A stretch of 64,000 nt of DNA from Mangrovibacterium lignilyticum (GCF_010882175.1 NZ_WKLH01000001.1:1386021-1450020), one strand, 5' to 3'; shown: positions 11,701 to 19,564, counted from the stretch's first letter. Notes: generated from the letters alone by a model not told the origin. Numbers and translations are program-made.

Positions 11701-11813
11701 GCGAAAGAAGAGTCAGCTCCTTTTACCAGAAATGACAGCCCTGCAAAAAGTACGATCAACATCGTCCTTCCGGCGCAAATCCAACTGATATGTTTTCCTC
11801 TAGTTTTAGCCAT
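5724..11813 (-). CDS. Giant Ig-like/HYR surface protein (~2030 residues)
   Basis: The frame is open for 2029 codons from the ATG at 11813 (a GTG at 11834 adds seven residues). A signal peptide lies at about residues 10-33. Residues about 60-400 are Gly/Thr/Ser/Asn-rich repeating beta sequence of the parallel beta-helix or filamentous type, with the N-T-A-S-T-W-D motif often seen at the start of T9SS-secreted Bacteroidota proteins. The middle holds Ig-like repeats, including two obvious tandem copies of an ~85-residue unit with a shared Y-Q-L-Y-R core (DNA about 8880-9400). Near the C-terminus is an HYR-type domain (ISCPETIEVSC and SDNC motifs). The protein ends without a recognisable T9SS sorting domain. 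It heads a leftward gene set with a secreted unknown, a CHU_C protein and a PorP-like protein. Likely an extracellular adhesin or matrix protein; ligand unknown. Confidence 0.88.
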   Translation of the reverse strand: MAKTRGKHISWICAGRTMLIVLFAGLSFLVKGADSSFATTEREKSASSLTEYLLALPLNVTVQPGGTDWNTASTWDSNLVPTSTDDVTIPSGETITITGSAVCQNLTIESGGTLILAAGATLTVNGSFGNNGTLDDSGTITLTAAGSTVSGTSTTIFNNLVIDAGANVSSVVTISSDVTVTSLNLLNGLLDIAGGTTSVTNSFNIPASAGLQVSAGGTLNTGDYTVNNKGLIRVEGGTVNFGIAADNHVTVDTGGAFIVNSGNVTIAGGLQSAAAGTLSDGGAGIQSGITINGGTIALATEGNGTSGKGSLDINGYAYFNFAGGTIVFENANSSSGTAVDLSIAAVASAKGTKTITGGAFQFGNANTTSGEYFVINSAITIPEIITEPNVHLELASDLDVSSSFSAGSGSLILLHDFSLTLPASSSNVTFNLVDSNAKKSSVAFSGIVGSGGAITLSMHEAQHPNDANSTNYMNRYWEINTNGISSYNVTALYPSAALSPNSTIYSSLVAASWDGTAWSAIGSVGSSSIIATGITSPSLSLAAIVKPTANLIGDTTICEGASATLNLELTGAANWNVVYTDGTSNYSLTGVTSAYNIKVYPSATTTYSLVSVSDANIAGTVTGTIVTVAVDEASVGGSISGGTNVCKGSNSTTLTLSGHIGDVVQWEYSENGGATWISVANTSTTYTATDLTVDTRYRVLVQNGSCSQAYSSVDIISVYAAPDATIAGTTTICADSGDAPITFTGTTGTAPFEFTYRLNGGSPTPLTSSGNSATVSQSSLVSGSYVYELVSVADAGGCLQAISGKTATVTVTEGPAVYNLTGGGSFCSGGGSASVGLDGSESGVMYQLYRDGSAVGGSIGGTGSAINFPNQSNAGVYTVKATDSGTTCLQDMAGTATVTVNPLPQQFGVTGGGSYCEGDAGVLVGLSGSVSGTSYQLYRNGTAVGTPVVGDGTAISFGEQTEAGSYTVIATNSTTGCERTMSGLKNVVMNASPTAILTVNGTSTNQVTIIAGQTATLWISFTGTGPFQYSINGGSVATNTGNPEKITLSPTATTQYAITSLRGAYCSALASELTSTVTIAVGELPSLTSATEAEVCSNDEFSYFPTADVDGCSFEWERPAVANISNAARSGNGPIDEVLLNTGTTPVNVPYLITITSPDGKENTASLNLTVYPSANLSYTISSQIVCEDESISIQATSTTADVTYSLSYASGSYEMQGLAVPTFTDNTTGSFSFIPVAGFQVYTLSATTTDGCSASYDIPVKIYGTPDLYISPSCFERSVTMDAAMGGSTDNPLNFSTSDLGVVEYSYDGGSTWTTDDYYGPDLPYGSVTVLGRNSAHPDCAQSITADIGFASAFANDVAICQGGESEAMDALSLCVEWDEASHVTKLDPDENSTYYVSSQDYVYSAGDEVSYAVTDIFMVDEKDGGFTFNDCNQKDYFSYSLYEYPFDPNNPEEGFLRLIPVGAACPKLTIDNLDPNSYYQLVINDYTLDSDVDVNVQFNQNDKPLFIKKTYSEVTWYDENGNAVAEGEEFDPVASGVIENTETPGDWSFYVSCGDESTCKEEVHFTIYPVPTATTSGTDVTCSGETTDIRIGSIDLYGNVVEPGLVTYTWEASNPDGLASGYTSCSSGCGSIIMDPVVNTSTQEAIVYYTITPHAGDCPATPITFELRVQPVPDVSIINETQIICPSDDSQIAPITLTLLNDVNDVSFVWNRTNTASFINAPAPPAIAESGDGLPDVNDQYRISGQLQSKYPNSLQQTDFQIEVQVAGHTCVENTASVTVGDEVAPTISCPETIEVSCYEDVPDGATSPEDFVAIDSQSAVSDNCTAFNEIQISYSDELVDGSLCNGNVRRTYRATDYAGNYSECTQEINILDTNKPSFVNTPAQNYSFCVNHLIEASHNGLSEPNTDITPNRPDYHILTDLEKETLANISFTDNCEAALHWSLLDSDNNPVRDDNSDLLSDKSDAITDHPITLQGDANGDRLYTLIYWLVDGCGNSSEMDFVIFIMVTPRPEIIRMNDSAFSGNWP

Positions 11814-11834
11814 TATACCACATTTCTTGCTCAC

Positions 11835-12614
11835 AGTATCAAGTCAACCCCTTTTTCAAATCGCTTGTATACTTTTCCAGGTTAAAAATTCGTAGGGAAA
11901 AATTCATTCAGGCTTTCCTGTCTATCAATCGCACAAAAAACCGATTGACAGGACCTTAAGATCGAGCCGTTTCCGGTTAATTAATCAACAAAACTTCGGT
12001 TTGCGAATTCGCGAGAAGGACAAGCTTTTTTGAAAATAGCTTTTTGCTCGCTGCGTAAATGAAACATTACTGAATTGAAGTAAATTTTTTCCATAGCATT
12101 CCTCAATTTTGTTTTTACTAATTATGCTCATCATACAATCAAAAAAGACTTGACAAAACAATCTTTCTTAATGTTGTTAGCGCGGTCTGCTCTCCGGTCT
12201 ATACTTCTGTTTAAAGTAGCAAAACCGGGTCACTGACATTTTCGCTTTCATCAGTTAATTACGATTTTTGATAATTGGTAACCCGTGTTTGATCAATGAA
12301 AAAGGCTTTTTGATATCAAAAAACGACAATGCTCGACCAACGCCCTGAATACAAGAAGGTTGAAAAATCACCATTTACTATAAATTTTTGCATATGGAAA
12401 GCACGCGGAAGTGATTTACATCTAAAAGCGGGGACAGGCAGTCAAACCCGATAGAGAGCGATAAGATTATGTATTTACAACATATGTTCAACCATCATCT
12501 ATAAGACTACTGAAAAACAACAATCTAGGCCATTACAGAAATGGACCGACATTTTTGAAATAAAAAAAGCAGACCCTTAAAAGGATCTGCTTTGCTATTT
12601 GTTGGATGTAATTC
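11835..12614. other. Long intergenic region with the tpx terminator
   Basis: About 780 bases separate the giant surface gene from tpx. I see no supportable gene. The part near 11.84-12.3 kb should hold the leftward promoter and leader for the adhesin cluster, but no single promoter pair is convincing. The hairpin at 12561-12593 belongs to tpx. Confidence 0.5.
12561..12593 (-). terminator. Rho-independent terminator of tpx
   Basis: An 8-bp perfect stem (AAAGCAGA / TCTGCTTT) with additional CC/GG pairing is followed on the minus strand by seven T residues. It lies 22 bases past the tpx stop codon. Confidence 0.85.
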
Positions 12615-13127
12615 TTACAACAATTCTTTCACTACTTCCAAGGCTCCGTCGTAATTTGGCTCATCTGTTACTTCAGGGCAAATCTCAGCATACTGAATTA
12701 CACCTTCTTTGTCCACGATGATGGTACCGCGAGTCAATAAACGTAGCTCTTTGATCAGATAACCATATTTGGTTCCAAATTCTACATCTCTATGATCTGA
12801 AGCCGTAACTACCTTATCCAACCCTTCAGCTGCACAAAAACGACTTTGCGCAAAAGGCAAATCACAAGAAATTGAAAGGACTACGGTATCTCCCAAATTA
12901 GCAGCTTCAGCATTAAAACGCTTATTCTGCAACTGGCAAACACCTGTGTCAATTGATGGATAAAGAGCCAATACACGAACTTTACCATCGTAATCACTTA
13001 ATTTAATCGGGTTCAGCCCTGCCCCGATCACCGTAAAATCCGGAGCTTTCTGTCCAACTTTAACGTCATCACCCAATAGTGTTAATGGACCACCTTTGAA
13101 GGTAATCTTTCCGGTTGTTTCTTTCAT
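12615..13127 (-). CDS. tpx: Thiol peroxidase (Tpx, atypical 2-Cys peroxiredoxin)
   Basis: The 170-residue product matches the family length. It has the A-P-D-F segment, the peroxidatic site P-S-I-D-T-G-V-C (Cys64) and the resolving site L-P-F-A-Q-S-R-F-C (Cys98), with a further Cys88. Tpx reduces hydrogen peroxide and organic hydroperoxides in the cytoplasm (periplasm in some species) using thioredoxin; there is no signal peptide here, so it should be cytoplasmic. It stands alone between its own terminator and a ~215-base upstream gap, so it is probably monocistronic. Redox-responsive control would be expected, but I cannot see a specific operator. Confidence 0.97.
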   Translation of the reverse strand: MKETTGKITFKGGPLTLLGDDVKVGQKAPDFTVIGAGLNPIKLSDYDGKVRVLALYPSIDTGVCQLQNKRFNAEAANLGDTVVLSISCDLPFAQSRFCAAEGLDKVVTASDHRDVEFGTKYGYLIKELRLLTRGTIIVDKEGVIQYAEICPEVTDEPNYDGALEVVKELL

Positions 13128-13342
13128 TGTTTTTTTTTTGATTTTATTTAATTCTGCGCAGACAATCCTGTCTGTCTGTTAATTCATAAACGCCACAATC
13201 GCCCGATCAAAGATCATGTACAGCGATTATGAACGTGAAAGACTAAAACAACAAAAATTCATTCTTGTTTGAAAGGAAATAGACTTTTTATGGAAATATT
13301 TTTTCATCCCATCGTTGGACGATAATCCCCGGCTAGCGCGCT

Positions 13343-13951
13343 TCATAGCGCTAGCGTCAAGCCAACAGACAGATTATTAACCGCTGCTTCAGCCCACATA
13401 AACCATTTCTCATTTAACCGATAGCGGGCCCCAAAATGGATATCGCCCAAAAATTTCTTTTCATGCCAGTCTTTCTCTCCCGGACCAATTGCCACCTCGC
13501 AACTAACACCGGTATAAACGTTCCAGGGATTCTGTTTGCGATGTAGCTTCGCCCGAATCAAATGGTAACTCACCCGAATGCCCAGGTAGCTCGAAAGGTA
13601 CTTCCCTTCGTCTTTTTTCATTTGATAAAGACCTGACTGAGCGCCAATCGACAACTGGTCTTCGACCATATAATCGAGCACCATTTTCCCACCCAAAGCA
13701 CTTCCGTATTTAAAATCGGTTGAATACCCCCCGGAAAGGTAGAGCTCACCAACATAGCGATTCCAAAACGTGTAACTCGGATGGTAATTCTTCGGAACAG
13801 GCGAAGCCGGCGCCTCTCCCTCCTCCGAAGCTGGCGTGACAATCTGATCGGATTTCTGTATCGAAAACCCGCTTAATGTTCCAGTTAATATAATTCCCAA
13901 AAATAAAAGACGAATCAGCAATTTCCGCGTAAATGCAGATAAGGTAATCAT
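13343..13951 (-). CDS. Outer membrane beta-barrel protein of unknown function
   Basis: The 202-residue product from the ATG at 13951 (a TTG at 13981 adds ten residues) has an N-terminal hydrophobic signal segment (L-L-I-R-L-L-F-L-G-I-I-L), a Pro/Glu/Ala-rich linker, and then alternating strands with aromatic residues (Y-V-G-E-L-Y-L-S-G-G-Y, L-S-I-G-A-Q-S-G-L-Y, F-G-A-R-Y-R). That pattern is typical of small 8-stranded outer membrane barrels. The C-terminus ends in a strand (LSVGLTLAL). I do not recognise a specific family. An 8-bp palindrome overlaps the stop codon region. Confidence 0.7.
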   Translation of the reverse strand: MITLSAFTRKLLIRLLFLGIILTGTLSGFSIQKSDQIVTPASEEGEAPASPVPKNYHPSYTFWNRYVGELYLSGGYSTDFKYGSALGGKMVLDYMVEDQLSIGAQSGLYQMKKDEGKYLSSYLGIRVSYHLIRAKLHRKQNPWNVYTGVSCEVAIGPGEKDWHEKKFLGDIHFGARYRLNEKWFMWAEAAVNNLSVGLTLAL

Positions 13952-14250
13952 GGATGAATCGGATATTGAAACCTCCGGCAACTGACCCGATCTTCCGGCT
14001 CAGTCCTCAGCTTCAGTCTACAAATTTTCTCTTTTCACTCTCCGCAATAATACGAAGTTTTAAGTCGCTTTATTGCGCGACAGGCGAAACTTTCGAAATG
14101 GAAATCGCCCGCTATTCTTCAACAGCACTCAGTTTCTGTTCAAAAACAGTCGTTTGTCCCAAGTCCAATTACTGAAAAAATATCAAATTTCGGATTGGAA
14201 TATTCTTCGGCTATTCACAGTGGAGCAACCTCCCCATATCGACTCAGCCC

Positions 14251-14826
14251 TTACTTCAGCCGTTTAATATTGTAGATCTGTACCGGCTCAGTGAGGTATT
14301 GCTCTTCATCCTCTTGCTGCTGGATTTGGCGAACCACGTCCATTCCCTGAAGAACCTTTCCGAATGCAGCAAATCCTTGCCCATCGGGATTCCGTTTGCC
14401 GTCGAAGTCCAATTCAGGCTGATCACCAACGCAGATAAAAAATTCAGTAGAAGCGGTTCCCGGGGAATAACGGGCCATCGAAAGTGTGCCATCCAAATGC
14501 TTCAGTCCGGTTTTTTTTGTCGTTTCATGCAAAATAGCCGGGTAACTCTCTATGAGCTTGTCATCATTCAGCCCACCCTGAATCACTTCTATTTTCACGG
14601 GACTTTGAGGCTGATTATCCATTCGAACAACGCGATAGAATGTTGCATTCAGGTAGACACCCTTGTCAACTAACTCCAAAAAATTGCCGCCTGTCACCGG
14701 TGCATGCACCGTATCAACTTCCAACAAAATGTTCCCCATCGAACTTTCAATCTCCACCTTTGGAAGAGTCGTATTACCGCACGATACGAATACCATCAGC
14801 AGCATTCCAATCACTAAGTTTCTCAT
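14251..14826 (-). CDS. Cyclophilin-type peptidyl-prolyl isomerase lipoprotein
   Basis: The product has 191 residues. The N-terminus is a lipoprotein signal with lipobox V-S-C-G (Cys16), so the protein is membrane-anchored in the cell envelope. The rest is a cyclophilin domain: A-P-V-T-G-G-N-F-L-E-L-V, G-V-Y-L-N-A-T-F-Y-R-V-V, then D-G-T-L-S-M-A-R, S-T-E-F-F-I-C-V and G-F-A-A-F-G-K-V-L-Q-G-M-D-V-V. Some positions differ from the standard enzyme (the usual F-H-R is F-Y-R and the Q-x-F-I segment is E-F-F-I), as is common in Bacteroidota homologues. Expected role is folding of envelope proteins. It appears monocistronic. Confidence 0.93.
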   Translation of the reverse strand: MRNLVIGMLLMVFVSCGNTTLPKVEIESSMGNILLEVDTVHAPVTGGNFLELVDKGVYLNATFYRVVRMDNQPQSPVKIEVIQGGLNDDKLIESYPAILHETTKKTGLKHLDGTLSMARYSPGTASTEFFICVGDQPELDFDGKRNPDGQGFAAFGKVLQGMDVVRQIQQQEDEEQYLTEPVQIYNIKRLK

Positions 14827-15095
14827 CTCTTTATTGTTTCATATTAACTCCCTGTACTTCCGGTATTTTGCAGAATCTCGTTCACTTACTCTGCCAACGG
14901 ATGAAACTCGCCAAAAAACCTCCCCTGTGTTTCGTAAGTCTTTGTTAGGGCTCGTTTCATAATTTCTTTACACGGATTTCAGTTTCTGTTCACAAACTTA
15001 GTGGTTTTTAGCGTCTTTTCGTGTCCATTATTTCATTTTAGCTTAATCACTGCTTAATAAGTAAGCCGGATATTGCAGTAGTTATTTATTGAAAT

Positions 15096-15929
15096 ATGAA
15101 AGCGAGAAAGCTCGAAGTATCGGTCATTTCCGATTTGCATTTGGCGACGCGTGCCTGCAAAGCCAAAACGATCCTGAAATATCTAAAGTCGATTAACCCA
15201 GGAATCTTAGTACTGAACGGCGACATCATTGACTCCTGGCGTTTCAGCCGCAACTACTTCCCAAAGCCCCAGTTGAAGGTTGTCCGGCAAATCATTAAAA
15301 TGCTGGAGAAAGGTGTTCATGTGTTTTACATCACCGGCAATCACGATGAGTTTCTTCGGAAATTCAACCAAACAGAAATTGGGAAGCTAAAGATCGTCAA
15401 CCAACTAATTTTGGAATTGGACGGCAAGAAAACCTGGGTTTTTCATGGCGACCTGTTCGACCACATTATCCACAAAGCAAAGTGGTTGGCCAAAATCGGA
15501 GCCGCAGCCTATGGTTTGTTGACTGTTATTAACAATGGTCTCAACTTCATATTAAAACCTTTTGGAGTGAAAGAGTTTATCCTGTACAAAAGCCTGAAGA
15601 AAAAAAGCGGGAACGACAGTCGTCCATCGGCGTTCGAAAGAGCGATTGCCGCTACGGCAGCCGCCCAAAATTACCAAACGGTAATCTGCGGACACACCCA
15701 CGCTCCAAAAGATAAAATCGTAATGATGCCGGGCAAACCGGTTCACTACATCAACTGTGGCGATTGGGTGGAGCATTTCACAGCAGCGGAGTACAACGAT
15801 GGCAAATGGGAACTGCACTATTTTGAAGACAGCGATGAAGAAAATTCGACCGACGAGCCCGACATCCCGGATCACAAACAAGTCTACCAATCGCTGTTTC
15901 GTGAGTTGGCCATGGCAAACTGCCTCTAG
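15096..15929 (+). CDS. LpxH-like metallophosphoesterase (UDP-2,3-diacylglucosamine diphosphatase family)
   Basis: The 277-residue product has all the calcineurin-like motifs: D-L-H (residue ~13), G-D-I-I-D (~42), G-N-H-D (~82), H-G-D (~116) and a C-terminal G-H-T-H (~202). This is the COG2908 group, often annotated as UDP-2,3-diacylglucosamine diphosphatase, although this branch is not proved to act in lipid A synthesis. The glycosyltransferase gene starts 33 bases downstream, so both probably act on the same glycolipid or envelope glycan (inference). The start is supported by the early D-L-H motif. Confidence 0.88.
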   Translation: MKARKLEVSVISDLHLATRACKAKTILKYLKSINPGILVLNGDIIDSWRFSRNYFPKPQLKVVRQIIKMLEKGVHVFYITGNHDEFLRKFNQTEIGKLKIVNQLILELDGKKTWVFHGDLFDHIIHKAKWLAKIGAAAYGLLTVINNGLNFILKPFGVKEFILYKSLKKKSGNDSRPSAFERAIAATAAAQNYQTVICGHTHAPKDKIVMMPGKPVHYINCGDWVEHFTAAEYNDGKWELHYFEDSDEENSTDEPDIPDHKQVYQSLFRELAMANCL

Positions 15930-15962
15930 ACGCTGACATTGAACCGAGCAAAACATCAGCAA

Positions 15963-17024
15963 ATGCAACAGACAAAAAAAACAAATCTTCGCATATTATA
16001 CGCCATTCAGGGAACCGGGAACGGGCACCTGGCCAGAGCTACAGAGATCGTCCCAATCTTGAACAGACTGGGACACACCGACGTCCTGGTCAGCGGAATT
16101 CAGGGAGATATCCAATTACCCTTTCCGGTGAAATACCATTTTTACGGACTGAGTTTTATTTTCGGCAAACACGGTGGAGTCAGTTTGTGGCAAACAGTGA
16201 AACGGTCGAGACCCTTCCGGTTTTTTCGAGACATGATGAACCTTCCTGTCAAAGATTACGACCTGGTGATTTGCGATTTTGAGCCAGTAACTGCCTGGGC
16301 TTGCCGCTTTCGCGGGAAAACCTGTATCGGGTTGAGCCACCAGAATGCCGTGCTTCACCCCAAATCACCCAAACCTTCGCACACCGACTGGCCAGGACTT
16401 TTCATTTTGAAAAATTACGCACCGGCAACAATCAAATATGGCTTTCATTTCAAAAGGCTTGATGAGCTGAACTTCACCCCGGTGATCCGATCGGCAATAC
16501 GCCAATCGAAACCAAGTAACCAGGGACACTACACCGTTTACCTCCCGGCATACAGCAACGAGGATATCGAACAAGTCTTGAGTTTATTCCCGCAGTTCCA
16601 ATGGGAAGTTTTCTCGAAACATAACAAAGAAAGCTACCGCAAAGGCTCAATCTGGTTCCGACCGGTTTCGCTGAATGACTTCAGCGAATCGTTTGTGCAT
16701 TGCGCCGGGATTATCTCTACCGCCGGTTTCGAAACACCAGCCGAAGCAATTCACATGGGGAAGAAACTGTGTGTTATCCCGATGAGAAAGCAATACGAGC
16801 AAGCCTGCAATGCAGCTTTCCTTGGAAATATGGGTGTCCGTGTGCTCACAAACTGGCACGACTCACCAAAACAACTGGCAGACTGGCTGCAACTTGATGA
16901 ACCGCTGCGTACCAACTACCCCGACGAAACGTTCCACATTTTGGAACAGGTCGTTGAACGGGCTGAGGCTGAACTTTATCAAAAAATGATTTCTTCAGCA
17001 GAATCAGCCAATCCTCCAATTTGA
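15963..17024 (+). CDS. GT-B fold glycosyltransferase (MurG-like family)
   Basis: The 353-residue product from the ATG at 15963 (an alternative TTG at 15939 lies near the previous stop) has the N-terminal nucleotide-sugar transferase motif Y-A-I-Q-G-T-G-N-G-H-L-A-R-A and a C-terminal donor-binding segment with S-T-A-G-F-E-T-P-A-E-A and Q-Y-E-Q-A-x-N-A. This layout (G-x-G-H near the N-terminus; acidic/Gly-rich donor loop near residue 260) is that of GT-B enzymes related to MurG/GT28. The acceptor is unknown. It follows the LpxH-like phosphoesterase directly, pointing to a glycolipid or exported glycan. Confidence 0.85.
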   Translation: MQQTKKTNLRILYAIQGTGNGHLARATEIVPILNRLGHTDVLVSGIQGDIQLPFPVKYHFYGLSFIFGKHGGVSLWQTVKRSRPFRFFRDMMNLPVKDYDLVICDFEPVTAWACRFRGKTCIGLSHQNAVLHPKSPKPSHTDWPGLFILKNYAPATIKYGFHFKRLDELNFTPVIRSAIRQSKPSNQGHYTVYLPAYSNEDIEQVLSLFPQFQWEVFSKHNKESYRKGSIWFRPVSLNDFSESFVHCAGIISTAGFETPAEAIHMGKKLCVIPMRKQYEQACNAAFLGNMGVRVLTNWHDSPKQLADWLQLDEPLRTNYPDETFHILEQVVERAEAELYQKMISSAESANPPI

Positions 17025-17051
17025 ATATTTCACCCTTAAAACCAAACAGAC

Positions 17052-17606
17052 ATGCGAAAAATAAGCTTAAACCTCCTTTTGCTAGTCGCGCTTTTCACGG
17101 GAATTGGTTATTTGCTTCCCAACGAAGTCAAAGTAGAAAAGATAATCCGCATTCAAGCCCCGATAACTGAGGTCTACCAGCAAGTTAACAATCTAAAAAA
17201 CTGGGACAAATGGTCAGGAATGGTTCCCCTCGACAGCGCAATGAACCTGGAATTTATAGCGACAAAGCAAGGCGATACCGGATTTTGTTGGAAAACAACC
17301 GGAATGAACCCACAAAAACGCCGCCTGTTGGTTACCGGCACTTCCTGGTGTGACTCGCTGAGCGCCAAAATGAGTTTCAATAAAGATGATATTGCAAGCA
17401 GCTGCTTCCACTTTTCCGAAAATGACGGAACAACTGTGGTCAGTTGGGTTTTCCGAACCAAACTGAATAACGACCTGATTAGCCGGTGGAGCGGACCATT
17501 TATTCACAATTTGATTGCACCGGATTTAAACCACGGACTCACGAAACTGAAAACAATCAGCGAAGAACAAAACAACGATTCCAGCCCCCAATATTCTGAG
17601 CTTTAG
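17052..17606 (+). CDS. SRPBCC family protein (polyketide cyclase/START-like), first of two tandem copies
   Basis: The 184-residue product starts with a hydrophobic N-terminal helix (residues 4-24), then the SRPBCC start I-R-I-Q-A-P-I-T-E-V-Y-Q-Q-V-N-N-L-K-N-W-x-K-W-S. It ends with the long C-terminal helix (G-P-F-I-H-N-L-I-A-P-D-L-N-H-G-L-x-K-L). SRPBCC proteins bind hydrophobic ligands in a cavity; no enzymatic role can be assigned here. It lies 27 bases after the glycosyltransferase and is clearly paralogous to the next gene. Confidence 0.85.
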   Translation: MRKISLNLLLLVALFTGIGYLLPNEVKVEKIIRIQAPITEVYQQVNNLKNWDKWSGMVPLDSAMNLEFIATKQGDTGFCWKTTGMNPQKRRLLVTGTSWCDSLSAKMSFNKDDIASSCFHFSENDGTTVVSWVFRTKLNNDLISRWSGPFIHNLIAPDLNHGLTKLKTISEEQNNDSSPQYSEL

Positions 17607-17723
17607 CCCAATTGTAAAACATTACCGGGGTTCGCATTTTGCCATCATATTGAACAAAATTGAAAGGCAGGTCGTTTTAAGTGAAGATTAACTAAAAAAC
17701 CACTCACCTTTAAAATCGAACAG

Positions 17724-18731
17724 ATGAAAACCCTGAAGAAAATCCTTACGGCAATTGCGGTGCTACTCCTTTTGTTTGTGATCATTGCCTGGTTTCTACC
17801 CCAAACCGTTGAGATCAAGCGCCACATCACAATCGACGCTCCGGTTCGCGTTGTTTACAACCAAATAAACGATTTGCACAGTTGGCAAAAATGGGCAGTC
17901 TGGAACCAAATTGATCCGGATATGAAAACGACCTACCATCAACTGGGTATTGGCGAAGGTGCCGGATATGATTGGGAAAGTGAACATGAACAGGTTGGAC
18001 ACGGGTCGTTAAAAATCCGTAGCTCCGTTCCATATGATTCAATCCTGGTAGATCTGGATTTCGGAGAGAAAGGTGTTGCAGAAAGTCCTTTTTACTTTTC
18101 AGAGGAAAACAACCAGACGTCGGTCGTCTGGAGCTTCAAAACAGATCTGGGCATGAACCCGCTACACCGTTGGATGGGTCTGCTTTTTGATTCGATGATT
18201 GGTCCCGATCTGAGAAAAGGCCTGGAAAATCTGAAAGTCGTCGCGGAAACAATTTGGCAGGAAAAACAGCCGTTGGTGGAACTCCAAACACTTCCGGATA
18301 TGAACTATATCAGCGTTCGCGGAAATGTTGTTTTTTCAATGATCTCGGCAGAAATGGCTCGCATGTATGGCGATCTCTACGGGTTGATTCAAAAAGACGG
18401 TTTGCAAATGACCGACATGCCTTTTGCGATTTACCACAAAATAGACGGTGACATGATTGATCTGGAATGCGGCATTCCTGTCGCTGAAAAGATTGATAGT
18501 ACCGATAAAATCCATGCAGGAACGATGGTTAGCCGCACTTACGTTGAAGCTGACCACATCGGCTCCTACAACACCTTGAGACAAACCCATGAGTTTATTC
18601 AGAAATGGCTGAAGGATCACCAGATTACGCTGGCCGGCTCTCCAATGGAAAAATATTTGACTGATCCGTACGAAGTAACCGATACCGCACAGTGGATCAC
18701 TGCTGTCTTTTATCCGGTAGTTGTGCAATAA
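17724..18731 (+). CDS. SRPBCC plus GyrI-like effector-binding domain fusion
   Basis: The 335-residue product has an N-terminal membrane anchor (residues 5-26, L-T-A-I-A-V-L-L-L-L-F-V-I-I-A-W-F), an SRPBCC domain (about 30-170) very similar to that of the preceding gene (I-T-I-D-A-P-V-R-V-V-Y-N-Q-I-N-D-L-H-S-W-x-K-W), and a C-terminal GyrI/AraC-effector-binding-like domain (about 185-335; D-M-N-Y-I-S-V-R-G, A-I-Y-H-K, G-x-Y-N-T-L, and a final D-P-Y-E-V-T-D-T-A-Q-W-I-T-A-V-F-Y-P). Both domains bind small hydrophobic molecules. Tandem arrangement suggests duplication. Regulation not visible. Confidence 0.88.
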   Translation: MKTLKKILTAIAVLLLLFVIIAWFLPQTVEIKRHITIDAPVRVVYNQINDLHSWQKWAVWNQIDPDMKTTYHQLGIGEGAGYDWESEHEQVGHGSLKIRSSVPYDSILVDLDFGEKGVAESPFYFSEENNQTSVVWSFKTDLGMNPLHRWMGLLFDSMIGPDLRKGLENLKVVAETIWQEKQPLVELQTLPDMNYISVRGNVVFSMISAEMARMYGDLYGLIQKDGLQMTDMPFAIYHKIDGDMIDLECGIPVAEKIDSTDKIHAGTMVSRTYVEADHIGSYNTLRQTHEFIQKWLKDHQITLAGSPMEKYLTDPYEVTDTAQWITAVFYPVVVQ

Positions 18732-18833
18732 GCCAACGCAGAGGGCCTGGAAAACAGACTTGAAATCGACTGGCGACGAACTTCGTTTTTTCGCAGCCAT
18801 TTTGATCCGCTTATCCATGCCCTTTGCCCTTCT

Positions 18834-19562
18834 CTAGTCAACTACCCGACTGTCCAGGAACTTTCTTATCCAACTCAGCTCGCCATGCTCAACTCGAAGT
18901 TTCGCCAACAACGAGTGGAATTGCACCTCATCTTCATTTTCGAAATAAGCCTTCAGCAAAAATAGCTGAACCATCATCTCAAACCAGTCACAATCGCCAA
19001 CTTCTTGCCGATGTAATAACTCCAGGCTCTTTTGATAATATTCAATCGCTTTCTCTTTATCACGTCCTAAAAGACGAGGTTTATAGAAAAGCATATTCGC
19101 TTTTTCAAACCAAAGGAGCGGCTCGTCCTCCGATAGTTTTTGAGCTTTTCGGATAGCCGACTGATGCTTCGGATATAAAATCGGAGCCTGAACCATCGAC
19201 AAGGCAATTTGATAGGAATGGAAGCAGGCATCCAGGCAATAAAAAGCAGCAACATCCGGGTATTTCGTCCGAAGTTTCTCAAGCTGAACGAATGCTTTTT
19301 CCAATTCATCGCGCGCCTCATCTTCCAATCTGTTTCCCAAATAAAAACCTGCCACACCATAACGAGCCAAAAGAATCTCCTTTTGCCAAACCACTGAAGA
19401 GTCCTTCATACTTTCCATTTCCTGAATTATTGCCGGCCAACGCTGCATTTCATCATTCACATAAGTCTGGTAAAGCCGACATTCCAGATCAGCCTGATTG
19501 GGCTGTCCCAAAACTTCAAAGAGAAAGCAAAAATTAAGAAGGATGATCAAAAGCAAGCGCAT
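18834..19562 (-). CDS. Secreted TPR-like protein at the end of the crtD-cruF-crtW operon
   Basis: The 242-residue product has a signal peptide (MRLLLIILLNFCFLFEVLG, cut near QPNQ) followed by helical pairs with TPR-like spacing (A-I-E-Y-Y-Q-K-S-L-E-L-L; L-L-W-F-E-K-A-N-M-L). Its ATG lies 2 bases after the crtW stop codon, so it is translationally linked to carotenoid genes. It is not a known carotenoid enzyme; it may act in membrane placement of the pigment or be an unrelated passenger. Function unknown. Confidence 0.75.
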   Translation of the reverse strand: MRLLLIILLNFCFLFEVLGQPNQADLECRLYQTYVNDEMQRWPAIIQEMESMKDSSVVWQKEILLARYGVAGFYLGNRLEDEARDELEKAFVQLEKLRTKYPDVAAFYCLDACFHSYQIALSMVQAPILYPKHQSAIRKAQKLSEDEPLLWFEKANMLFYKPRLLGRDKEKAIEYYQKSLELLHRQEVGDCDWFEMMVQLFLLKAYFENEDEVQFHSLLAKLRVEHGELSWIRKFLDSRVVD

Positions 19563-19564
19563 AG

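Noticed and set aside
13332-13354. GCTAGCGC/GCGCTAGC palindrome at the end of the barrel gene as terminator
   Set aside because: No T-run follows on either strand and the arm lies inside the coding sequence.
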